Notes under the pieces: generated by a model
The model's database searches: none
Seen by the model: only the letters and a program-made list of their open reading frames with translations
Told to the model about the DNA's origin: nothing
Made by a program: the position numbers and the translations under genes
In this document: positions 33,066-40,866 of the stretch, piece after piece
Layout: each line of letters opens with the position of its first letter
Numbering within the stretch: the first letter of the stretch is position 1
Source of the DNA: JAEUHM01 sp964538625
GTDB taxonomy: Bacteria > Verrucomicrobiota > Verrucomicrobiia > Verrucomicrobiales > Verrucomicrobiaceae
DNA length: 64,000 nt
Direction: 5' to 3'
Assembly (NCBI GenBank): GCA_964538625.1
Contig: CAZIGH010000002.1
Coordinates: 1-64,000, forward strand

Positions 33066-35597
33066 ATGACCCAAGACAAAGTGAAACTGAATCGCAAAGC
33101 GCTTCTCTTGCTGGCGGCATCCGCCTGCGCACCGGCGCTGGTGTTGGCTGGAGATTCTCCAGGAGGCCTGTCCGGAATCGCTGAGCGTGAGATCAGCCGC
33201 CGCATGGCCCGCATGGAAGATGCTCGCCAAGCGATTGAGAAGGGTGACCAAGCCTACGCCGCCGGAGATTACGAAGCCGCGCTTGGGTTTTACAAGGCCG
33301 CTCTGGATTCCCTTCCTGATGCACCAATGACTGCCGAGTGGCGTGCCATTGCTCAGGCCAAGGTGGCAGACGCCAGTGTGGAACTCGCCAAACAGCGCGC
33401 TGCAAATGGACGTTATCAGGAGGCAAATGAACTCGTTGATGCCGCCTTGGCTGCCGTTCCCGGCCACAAACAAGCTACCATTCTCAAAAAGCGCCTCGGA
33501 GACCCGGATCGCTACCCGCCCGCACTCACCCCCGATCACGTGGCCTCCGTCGAGAAAGTCACCCGTGAGTTGCAGATGGGTGCCAGCGCCCGTGATCTCG
33601 GTCAAATGGACAACGCATTGAAGCACTACGAGGATGCTCTGCGCGTGGACCCCTATAATGTAGCCGCACGCCGAGGTATGGAAGCAGTGGAGCAGGACAA
33701 GAGCAACTACTACGATGCCGCCTACGACCACACCCGCGCCCGGATGCTCAACGAGGTTACCAAAGCATGGGAAACCAGCGTTCCTGTCAATGTGCAGGCA
33801 CCTGGTGGTTTGACGGGTCCGGTGTCGGTGGACGGCAGCAAGTACCTTTCCGAGAAGATGAAGCGGATCATTCTCCCTCAGGTGCAGTTCTCTGGAGCCA
33901 CCATCGAAGAAGCGCTCGAGTATCTCCGCATCAAGAGCCGCGACTTGGATGACATTGAAACCGACCCTTCCAAGAAGGGCGTCAACATCATCCTCCGTCA
34001 GGGTGACGCGCCTGCCACCGCAGCCATCACGCTTGATTTGAAGGATGTTCCGCTTGAAGAAGCCCTTCGCTACGTGACGGAACTCGCCCAGATGAAAGTC
34101 AAAGTGGAGCCTTTTGCTGTGCTCGTAGTGCCCACCACTGAGGACGTGACCAACCAGTACACCCGCATCTTCCGTGTTCGCCCAGACTTCCTCTCCCTCG
34201 GAGGTGATGCTGGCGGTGCGGGGGCCGCTCCTGCCCCAGCTGATCCCTTCGCGCCCGCTGGTGCCAGCACGGGTTCCAGCCTGATCAAGCGTAAGACGGC
34301 AAAAGAAATCCTGATGGAGCAGGGCGTTGCCTTCCCAGAGGGCGCTTCCGCAGTCTTCAGCGCTAGTACCTCACAGCTCATTGTGAAGAACACGGCACCA
34401 AACCTGGACTTGGTGGAGGCTTACATCGAGTCCATCGGGCGTGATACTCCGAAACAAATCTTCATTACAGCCAAGTTTGTGGAAGTTAGCCAGAAGAACA
34501 CCAACGAGCTCGGATTCGATTGGTTGCTCGGAGCCTTCAACATCCCAGGGTCTGATCGGGTTTTCGGATCGGGCGGAAACGTAGGCAACTCAGGCAATGG
34601 TCCCCTTCAGAACTCCAGTGGAGCCACCACCGACTTCCCAATGCTCTTCCCGGGTGGGGGGCCAGTGGGTCAGTTCCCGCTTACGCGCGGCAATCGCTCT
34701 GGCAACGCGGCGGTTACCCTGGATTCGGTTGATGGTCAGCTTGAGGGTGCATCAGTGGCATCTGGCACCGCTGTCGCTCCCGGTGCCTTTGCATTCTCCG
34801 GAGTGCTTACAGACCCGCAGTTCCAAGTCGTCATTCGTGCGCTCAATCAGCGTAAGGGTGTGGACCTCATGAGCGCCCCGAGCGTCACCACCAAGGCAGG
34901 CACCCGGGCTACGATCGAAGTGATTCGGGAGTTCTGGTATCCTACGGAGTTTGACCCGCCCGAAATCCCGCAGCAGTTTGGATCGCTCGGTACGACGAAC
35001 CTGACGACCGGTGGTTCGCAGTCCGGTTCATTCCCAGTCACCCCCACCACTCCGACCACCTTCGAGATGAAGCCAATCGGTGTGCGCATGGAAGTGGATC
35101 CTGTGGTTGGTGCGGATGGTTACACCATCGACCTCAACCTCTCTCCTGAAGTCAATGAGTTCGAGGGTTTCATCAACTACGGTAGCCCCATCCAGACGGG
35201 TGGAACAGACGCTCTGGGTAATCCGATCCAGATCACGTTGACTGAGAACCGCATCCCCCAGCCGGTGTTCTCCACTCGCAAAGTGACCACGTCGGTAACC
35301 GTGTGGGATGGTCAAACTGTGGCTCTGGGCGGTCTGATCCGCGAAGACGTTCAGGATGTGGAAGACCGCATCCCCATTCTTGGTGACATTCCCATCATCG
35401 GTCGTCTCTTCCAGACCAAGGCCGAGGATCACTTCAAGCGGAACCTGACCATCTTTGTGACCGCTGTTCTCATTGATCCCTCCGGACAGCGGGTCAACGC
35501 TAACAAGTCCAGCGCCGACGCGGTGGGTGCTGGTGCTGAGCCGGGTCTGACTCCCGTCGGTGGTGGCAGTGGCCTATTCCCTGGCCCAGGACAATAA
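33066..35597 (+). CDS. Type IV pilus-like secretin (Amuc_1098-like)
   Basis: Forms the ring-shaped outer membrane channel. 843 residues. Signal peptide at 1-28. Tetratricopeptide-like repeats from about 45 to 215 (DQAYAAGDYEAALGFYKAAL; DNALKHYEDALRVDPYN), unusual for secretins. N-domains follow (about 255-450) with an ILRQG and a VEAYIESIGRDTPKQIFITA block. The C-terminal secretin core has PVFSTRKVTTSVTVWDGQ, LGGLIREDVQDVEDRIPILG, and IPIIGRLFQTKAEDHFKRNL, with ILGDIPIIGRLF the classic signature. A low-complexity, proline-poor Gly/Ala linker lies at about 380-395. A terminator follows the gene. TPR repeats may help assembly, as in PilF-type pilotins. Confidence 0.92.
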   Translation: MTQDKVKLNRKALLLLAASACAPALVLAGDSPGGLSGIAEREISRRMARMEDARQAIEKGDQAYAAGDYEAALGFYKAALDSLPDAPMTAEWRAIAQAKVADASVELAKQRAANGRYQEANELVDAALAAVPGHKQATILKKRLGDPDRYPPALTPDHVASVEKVTRELQMGASARDLGQMDNALKHYEDALRVDPYNVAARRGMEAVEQDKSNYYDAAYDHTRARMLNEVTKAWETSVPVNVQAPGGLTGPVSVDGSKYLSEKMKRIILPQVQFSGATIEEALEYLRIKSRDLDDIETDPSKKGVNIILRQGDAPATAAITLDLKDVPLEEALRYVTELAQMKVKVEPFAVLVVPTTEDVTNQYTRIFRVRPDFLSLGGDAGGAGAAPAPADPFAPAGASTGSSLIKRKTAKEILMEQGVAFPEGASAVFSASTSQLIVKNTAPNLDLVEAYIESIGRDTPKQIFITAKFVEVSQKNTNELGFDWLLGAFNIPGSDRVFGSGGNVGNSGNGPLQNSSGATTDFPMLFPGGGPVGQFPLTRGNRSGNAAVTLDSVDGQLEGASVASGTAVAPGAFAFSGVLTDPQFQVVIRALNQRKGVDLMSAPSVTTKAGTRATIEVIREFWYPTEFDPPEIPQQFGSLGTTNLTTGGSQSGSFPVTPTTPTTFEMKPIGVRMEVDPVVGADGYTIDLNLSPEVNEFEGFINYGSPIQTGGTDALGNPIQITLTENRIPQPVFSTRKVTTSVTVWDGQTVALGGLIREDVQDVEDRIPILGDIPIIGRLFQTKAEDHFKRNLTIFVTAVLIDPSGQRVNANKSSADAVGAGAEPGLTPVGGGSGLFPGPGQ

Positions 35598-35618
35598 CAA
35601 GGTCTTCTTTTCGCACAG

Positions 35619-35650
35619 CGGAGCAGGCCACGGGTCTGCTCCGTTTTTTT
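35619..35650 (+). terminator. Intrinsic terminator after the secretin gene
   Basis: CGGAGCAG (35619-35626) pairs with CTGCTCCG (35636-35643) around a 9-base loop, followed by seven Ts. It lies 21 bases after the secretin stop and 20 bases before coaE, so it separates the pilus transcript from coaE-rho-rnd. Confidence 0.92.
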
Positions 35651-35670
35651 GTCCCCTCCTCTCGGTCGCT

Positions 35671-36288
35671 ATGAACCTTTGGATTGTTACTGGTGGGATT
35701 GGCACTGGCAAATCCCACGTTTGCCGTCTGCTCCGAGAACAGGGGCCTGATTGGGCCTCTTTCTCCAGTGATGAATCCGTGAGCCGGGCCTACCGAGATG
35801 CCGAGATTCAAGAGAAGATTCAGGCATTGTTTGGGCTAAGACCCGGCTCAGAAGGCCTTTCCCCGGAACAGAGAGCCATACTGCGCGCCCGCATCTCTGC
35901 TTCAGCCCACGATCGCAGCCGCTTGGAGGAGATCCTTCACCCGTGGGTGTTTCAGGACCTGGAGCAGACCAGAGCACGTTGTCTGACCACACTGGCCAAG
36001 GTTTTGGTTGCGGAAGTGCCGCTTTACTACGAGACTGGAAGTGCCGTAGCCGCTGACCGCATCATTGTGGTTGCGGCGAGCAAGGCATCCCAAATCGGGA
36101 GGCTGCAGAGAGACAGAGGGCTTTCTGAAGCAGCGATTGAGGGAATGTTGGGCATTCAGATGCCCATCGACATCAAAATGGCGCGGGCAGACGTGGTCAT
36201 TTGGAACGATGGATCTCTCAGCGCGCTGGAACGGCAGGTGCGGCTGCTCTCCAGACAACTATCAACCGAAAAGAGTATTTCAGAATGA
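35671..36288 (+). CDS. coaE: Dephospho-CoA kinase
   Basis: Last step of coenzyme A synthesis: phosphorylation of dephospho-CoA at the 3'-hydroxyl. From ATG 35671 it has 205 residues; the frame is open further upstream but would overlap the terminator. The P-loop is VTGGIGTGKSHVCRLL. SSDESVSRAYRD and LRARISASAHDRSRLEEILHPWVF are typical of the lid and CoA-binding regions, and VAEVPLYYETG is a later conserved block. It overlaps rho by four bases (ATGA, 36285-36288). The start lies just 20 bases past the terminator, so its promoter, if separate, would lie inside or near the secretin 3' end; read-through is the alternative. Confidence 0.9.
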   Translation: MNLWIVTGGIGTGKSHVCRLLREQGPDWASFSSDESVSRAYRDAEIQEKIQALFGLRPGSEGLSPEQRAILRARISASAHDRSRLEEILHPWVFQDLEQTRARCLTTLAKVLVAEVPLYYETGSAVAADRIIVVAASKASQIGRLQRDRGLSEAAIEGMLGIQMPIDIKMARADVVIWNDGSLSALERQVRLLSRQLSTEKSISE

Positions 36289-37706
36289 GCGACAACAGTG
36301 AGAACCAGGTGACGGAGTCCGCAGAGGCGGTGACCGTGCTTGAACAGCCGGACGCTCCACAAGCCACCCCACCCGTGGATCAAGCTGCAACGCAGGCTTT
36401 GGAGACACTTGAAACCAAGGCACCTGCTGCTGCACGGACCATACCCGAGGAACTCGACATTGCCCAGATGCAAGACTTGTCTCCCGCCGCATTGATGGCT
36501 CTCGCGGAATCGGTCGGGTGGCGCGTCAATGCGAGTCGCAACAAGCACCAACTCATCTTCGACATCATGTCATGGACTGGCGTCAAGGGCACGAGGTTCA
36601 AGGTGGATGGCGTGCTGGACATGGGGCCGGAGGGCTTTGGCATGATCCGCTACCCGCGGTATAGCTTCAAGCCGCTGCCTGAGGATGTGTTTGTGCCGTC
36701 GTTCATGGTCCGCAAGTTTGGCCTTCTCCCCGGTCAGCGGATCTGTGGTTACGCCCGTATCCCGAAAGAGCGGGAAAAGTATGCCGCTTTGGACAGAATC
36801 GAGTCGATAGAGGGTATTCCCTTCCTGGACTGGCACGAACCCACTCATTTTGACAAACTGACGGCTCTCTTTCCATCAGAGAGGATCATTCTGGAGACGA
36901 AAAAGGATCCTACCGTGAGTTCGAGAGTGGTGGACCTGGTGGCGCCGCTGGGCAAAGGGCAGCGCGGACTCATCGTGGCCTCCCCGCGCTCCGGGAAAAC
37001 GATGCTGCTCAAAGACATCGCCAAGTCGATCACCGCCAACCATCCTGAGATTCATCTCATCGTGCTGCTCCTCGACGAACGCCCTGAGGAAGTGACGGAT
37101 TTTGAAGAAACCGTTACCGGCTGTGAAATTTTCAGCTCCACCTTTGATGAGTCACCGAAGCGGCACACGCAGGTGGCGGAACTGGTTTGTGAGCGTGCAA
37201 AGCGTCTCGTTGAACTGAAAAAAGATGTCGTCATCCTACTGGATAGCATCACGCGCCTAGCCCGCGGATACAATGCGCTGGGCGGTGGCAAGGGCAGGAC
37301 CATGTCGGGCGGCATGGATGCCAAGGCCATGAGCAAACCGAAGAAGTTTTTCGGAGCAGCACGCAATGTGGAAGAGGGCGGCAGCCTCACGGTCATCGCC
37401 ACCGCTTTGGTTGAAACCGAGAGCCGCATGGATGACCTCATCTTCGAGGAGTTCAAGGGCACCGGCAACATGGAGATCAATTTGGACCGCGAAATGGCCG
37501 AGCGGCGCATCTATCCCGCCATCCATGTGACGAAGTCCGGCACCAGACGTGATGACCTGTTGTATCACCCGGAGGAGTTCAAACGCATCAGCGTTATCCG
37601 CCGGCAGCTCGCCAGCGTACCGGCTATCGAAGCCATCGAGACACTTGTCAAAAATCTGCACAGGGTGAAGACCAACGCGGAGCTGCTTCTTCAGGGCCTG
37701 AGATGA
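36285..37706 (+). CDS. rho: Transcription termination factor Rho
   Basis: Hexameric RNA helicase that ends transcription at Rho-dependent sites. I start it at ATG 36285, overlapping the coaE stop, giving 473 residues. An acidic Gln/Ala-rich tail (about 1-60) precedes the SAP-like fold (PAALMALAESVGWRVN) and the RNA-binding cold-shock domain (GMIRYPRYSFKPLPEDVFV). The ATPase core has Walker A ASPRSGKTMLLKDIA, Walker B KDVVILLDSITRLAR, and LGGGKGRTMSGGMDAKAM for the Q/R loops. It overlaps rnd by four bases. The N-terminal tail is longer than in E. coli. Identity is certain. Confidence 0.97.
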   Translation: MSDNSENQVTESAEAVTVLEQPDAPQATPPVDQAATQALETLETKAPAAARTIPEELDIAQMQDLSPAALMALAESVGWRVNASRNKHQLIFDIMSWTGVKGTRFKVDGVLDMGPEGFGMIRYPRYSFKPLPEDVFVPSFMVRKFGLLPGQRICGYARIPKEREKYAALDRIESIEGIPFLDWHEPTHFDKLTALFPSERIILETKKDPTVSSRVVDLVAPLGKGQRGLIVASPRSGKTMLLKDIAKSITANHPEIHLIVLLLDERPEEVTDFEETVTGCEIFSSTFDESPKRHTQVAELVCERAKRLVELKKDVVILLDSITRLARGYNALGGGKGRTMSGGMDAKAMSKPKKFFGAARNVEEGGSLTVIATALVETESRMDDLIFEEFKGTGNMEINLDREMAERRIYPAIHVTKSGTRRDDLLYHPEEFKRISVIRRQLASVPAIEAIETLVKNLHRVKTNAELLLQGLR

Positions 37707-38872
37707 CATCGCTTCAGCAGACCAACAACGACGGCCAGGAGGTCCCGTCCGGCTCCACCATGACTTACGTTGACACTCAAGAGGCTCTGGCGGCGCTCGT
37801 GCAGGACATGCGACTCCACCAGGGGGCGGATCCAAGTTTTCGTTGTTGTCTCGACACTGAAGCGGACAGTCTTCACCACTACGCGGAAAAGCTCTGCCTC
37901 ATCCAGCTCGCCTACGCGGACCGGTTCGCGCTGATCGATCCTCTGGCGGTTCGGGACCTGTCGCCATTCATCGAGGCACTGGATGCTGGCGAAGTTTGGT
38001 TTCACGGTGCCGACTACGACCTCACACTTTTTCGTAAGACCTACAATTGGGTGCCCGCCACGGTGAGAGATACCCAGATCGCAGCTCGCCTCACTGGAAG
38101 CCGTTCGTTTGGTCTTGCGGCGCTCGTGGAACAGCACTTTGGCAAAACCTTGTCCAAGGCCTCGCAGAAAGCGGACTGGAGCCGTCGTCCTCTGCCGCCT
38201 GTCATGCTGAACTACGCAGTGGATGACGTGCGCTATCTCTTGCCCCTCGCAGATTTGCTAGTCGCGGCGCTTCGTGAAAAGGGTAGGGTGGACTGGTTTT
38301 ACGAGAGCTGCCAGTCTCTGAGGGATGAAGTCATCGAGCGTCCGGTCGTGAGTCGCGAAGATCCGTGGAGAGTTCAGGGCTCTGGTCGGCTGCACCCAAA
38401 AGGGCTGGCGGTGCTCAAGGCACTCTGGGAATGGAGAGATGCCGTAGCCATGGCTCGTGACGTGCCCTGCTTCAGGGTCATGTCGAACAAGCAACTCGTC
38501 GAAGTGGCCACCGGATTTGAGCAGGGAAGAAACCCGCCCCCGCCTCAGGGGTGGCGGCCCCGCTGGAAGCAGGATTACCACGAGATCATCGCCCGCGTTC
38601 TCTCGGAGTCAGAGTCTAGCTGGCCGCGTCGAGTGCGGAATCAAGGAGGCAAACTCTCCGAAAAGGCACGTGAGCAGCTTGATAAACTGTGCGGCGAAAG
38701 GGAGCGTACGGCAAACGAGTTGGAACTGGAGCCTTCCCTGCTGGGTTCCCGTGCTACCTTGGAGCAGGTAGTCGCTCGACCAGATGGCATAAGCGAACTT
38801 ATGGACTGGCAACTGCAAGTTTTGGCCACGCCACTCCAGCAGGCTAGAGCCGAGTTAGGCTTTGTTTCCTGA
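37703..38872 (+). CDS. rnd: Ribonuclease D
   Basis: 3'-5' exoribonuclease of the DEDDy group, which trims tRNA and other stable RNA 3' ends. 389 residues. Exo I is LDTEAD (Asp51, Glu53), Exo II is HGADYDLTLFRK, and Exo III is NYAVDDVRYLLPL (the Tyr form). The C-terminal HRDC domain region has LAVLKALWEWRDAVAMARDV and MSNKQLVEVA. Start ATG at 37703-37705 overlaps the rho stop (ATGA). It closes the coaE-rho-rnd operon and ends convergent with the ASCH gene, 17 bases apart, with only a weak hairpin between. Confidence 0.94.
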   Translation: MTSLQQTNNDGQEVPSGSTMTYVDTQEALAALVQDMRLHQGADPSFRCCLDTEADSLHHYAEKLCLIQLAYADRFALIDPLAVRDLSPFIEALDAGEVWFHGADYDLTLFRKTYNWVPATVRDTQIAARLTGSRSFGLAALVEQHFGKTLSKASQKADWSRRPLPPVMLNYAVDDVRYLLPLADLLVAALREKGRVDWFYESCQSLRDEVIERPVVSREDPWRVQGSGRLHPKGLAVLKALWEWRDAVAMARDVPCFRVMSNKQLVEVATGFEQGRNPPPPQGWRPRWKQDYHEIIARVLSESESSWPRRVRNQGGKLSEKAREQLDKLCGERERTANELELEPSLLGSRATLEQVVARPDGISELMDWQLQVLATPLQQARAELGFVS

Positions 38873-38889
38873 GGTCGAGGATGCTGCTG

Positions 38890-39303
38890 TCAGCGCTTTT
38901 TCGACCGGCCCTGGTAGCGGAATCTTTTCAACGTCTCCGGCGGTATCTCCCAGTGGGATAGGGCACCCTTGGCTTCGAGTGGTGTCTTGAGGAGCCTTGG
39001 GTTGGAGAGAACGTAAGCATGCCGCCCGCCCTGGTACCATTTTGAGCTGTGCTGTGGCAAGATGGCTTCTAGCGTGACGACACCGATAATCTTCCCGCGC
39101 AGTGACGGATCGTAAGCCGGCCCTTCTAGGCATGGCGACCGCACTCCACGAGGCATGACAGCCTCATGGTGAACCGACCGGCTCACGTGAATGGCCAGCG
39201 TCAACGGAAGCGGCAGCGCGATGTTTTGGCTGCGGTTTTCAACGTCCTTACCTGCATGAAAGATCAGGTAAGGCCAAGGTTGTTTGACCGTGATGGCCCG
39301 CAT
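38890..39303 (-). CDS. ASCH-domain protein
   Basis: ASCH domains are small RNA-binding-like folds related to PUA; several act on modified cytidines, others in translation control. From ATG 39301-39303 it has 137 residues; an upstream in-frame start would overlap the regulator gene. MRAITVKQPWPYLIFHAGKD followed by VENRS is the family signature, and the mid part has LRGKIIGVVTLEAIL. It lies 13 bases after the response-regulator stop on the same strand, so the two may share a transcript. Substrate unknown. Confidence 0.8.
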   Translation of the reverse strand: MRAITVKQPWPYLIFHAGKDVENRSQNIALPLPLTLAIHVSRSVHHEAVMPRGVRSPCLEGPAYDPSLRGKIIGVVTLEAILPQHSSKWYQGGRHAYVLSNPRLLKTPLEAKGALSHWEIPPETLKRFRYQGRSKKR

Positions 39304-39316
39304 GGGAAGGCTTGGT

Positions 39317-40678
39317 TCAGCTCGTCGTGCGACGTTCAACGTTGAGTCCCATTTTCCGGTAGAGTGTGGCTATGCTGACGCCGAGCATGGAAGCGGTCTT
39401 CTCCCTTGAGCCATTGTTGTATTTCAGTGTTTCCTGAATGAACAAACGCTCCTGAGCTTTGATGAAGTCATCCAGCGGAGAGCCGATGGGCAGTTTGACC
39501 TTACCCTCGCCTGCCGAGGGATTAGGCACTTCGATCTGCTGGCTGACTTTGCTGGGCAGGTCGGCCGGTTTGATCCGGTCTCCCTCACAAAGGGCGCAGG
39601 CGCGCTCGACGGCATTGCGAAGTTCAGAGATGTTGCCTGGCCAGGCATATTTCTCGAGGAATTCCAGGGCATAAGCGTCGATCACCTTCGCCCCGGTGCC
39701 TCCTCGCTCAGACGCTTCCCGCAGGAAGTGCTCTACAAGCGGTCGGATGTCTTCGCGGCGTTCGCGAAGTGGCGGTATGCGCACCGGCACCACCGAAATT
39801 TTGTAGTAGAGATCTTCCCGGAACCTGCCTGAAGACGCCGCTTCTTCCAGGGGAATGGTGGTGGAAGTGATGAGTCTGAAGTTCGGTGCAGAGCCGGCGC
39901 TGGAGAGCGAACTACGTCTGGCGGCCACTTCATCCAAAAACGTGTTCAACTGGGCTTGAATGCGGAGGGGAAGCAAATGCACTTCCGCCAAATGTAGGGT
40001 GCCGCCATTGACGCGATTGAAAATCCCGGTGCCGCCGGTGCTGAAGAGTTCCGCTTCAAGCACTTCTTCAGGTAGAGCGGAGCACTGGAGTTCCTTGAAG
40101 GGTGCCGAAGAGCGTCGGCTGGCCTCGTGTGCGGCTCGGGCTACCATGTGCTTGCCCACACCGAACTCTCCCTCAATCAGGATGGGGCTGTCACTGTCTG
40201 CCACGCGTCGCACGAGATCGAAGATTTTCTGGATGGCTTCGCTGTGACCCACGAGCTTCGGCGCGCTTGAAACCCGAAGGGCACCAGTAGGGGGATTGGC
40301 CGCAGGCGCGGCACCGCTGTTTCTCGAAAGGGCGTGATTGACGGTTTTCACCAAGTCTCCTAGGTCGAAGGGCTTGGTGAGGTAGTCGAAAGCGCCAAGG
40401 CGCATCGCCTCCACCGCCGTCTCCACGCTTCCATGGCCAGTGACCATGATCACATTAGTGCCGGGGAACTCTCGCCGACAGGTCTGAACGATGTCCAGAC
40501 CGCTGATGTCGCCAATCCGAAGGTCCACGATGACGAGTTCAGGGGAATGTGTGCGCACCGCAGCAAGGCCGTCTGCGCCCGTCTGGCAGGGGAAGACCGT
40601 GTGGCCTACGGAGCGGCAGAGCTTGCTCATCAGCTCCAGAATGGAGCTCTCATCATCTATGATTACTATCTTGGCCAT
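39317..40678 (-). CDS. Response regulator with degenerate sigma-54 activator (NtrC-like) core
   Basis: 453 residues from ATG 40676-40678. Receiver domain with acidic pair Asp8/Asp9, phosphoacceptor Asp52, Thr80 and Lys102 all present. The AAA+ domain (about 140-370) has Walker A GEFGVGKH (170-177) but the segment between ELF (210-212) and GGTL (225-228) is only 12 residues, about 10 shorter than NtrC, and lacks GAFTGA, the loop that touches sigma-54. Walker B reads GGTLHLAE: Ala231 replaces the essential Asp. The sensor/arginine-finger part FREDLYYKISVVPVRIPPLR is intact. A Fis-type helix-turn-helix ends the protein (LRK... GSREKTASMLGVSIATLYRK). It therefore probably does not open sigma-54 promoters and may act as a plain DNA-binding regulator of the adjacent polysaccharide genes. 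Confidence 0.88.
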   Translation of the reverse strand: MAKIVIIDDESSILELMSKLCRSVGHTVFPCQTGADGLAAVRTHSPELVIVDLRIGDISGLDIVQTCRREFPGTNVIMVTGHGSVETAVEAMRLGAFDYLTKPFDLGDLVKTVNHALSRNSGAAPAANPPTGALRVSSAPKLVGHSEAIQKIFDLVRRVADSDSPILIEGEFGVGKHMVARAAHEASRRSSAPFKELQCSALPEEVLEAELFSTGGTGIFNRVNGGTLHLAEVHLLPLRIQAQLNTFLDEVAARRSSLSSAGSAPNFRLITSTTIPLEEAASSGRFREDLYYKISVVPVRIPPLRERREDIRPLVEHFLREASERGGTGAKVIDAYALEFLEKYAWPGNISELRNAVERACALCEGDRIKPADLPSKVSQQIEVPNPSAGEGKVKLPIGSPLDDFIKAQERLFIQETLKYNNGSREKTASMLGVSIATLYRKMGLNVERRTTS

Positions 40679-40724
40679 AAAGAGTCTTATTGTTGAGAGG
40701 CATTGTTGATTATCAAATAAGCTA

Positions 40725-40781
40725 AACAAAACTGCCCCCGCGGTCAACGCGGAAAAATACATTTCCGCTCCGGGGGGCAGC
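40725..40781 (-). terminator. Intrinsic terminator downstream of the O-antigen ligase-like gene
   Basis: CTGCCCCCG (40733-40741) pairs with CGGGGGGCAG (40772-40781), and a second nested hairpin (GCGGAAA/TTTCCGC) lies inside. On the minus strand it is followed by TTTTGTTT (complement of 40725-40732). It lies about 85 bases after the polysaccharide polymerase/ligase gene and closes the long minus-strand transcript before the regulator gene. Confidence 0.8.
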
Positions 40782-40866
40782 TTTCCTTTGGAAAACCTGG
40801 GGTTCGGGCTGTTTCGAGTGGTGAGACTTGAGGCTCGTCCCTGCGCGGCCCCACCGCCGTATCCCG

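Noticed and set aside
38873..38914. A weak hairpin (GGTCGA/TCGACC) between the convergent rnd and ASCH genes
   Set aside because: Six base pairs around a 22-base loop with a short T run are too weak to call a terminator.
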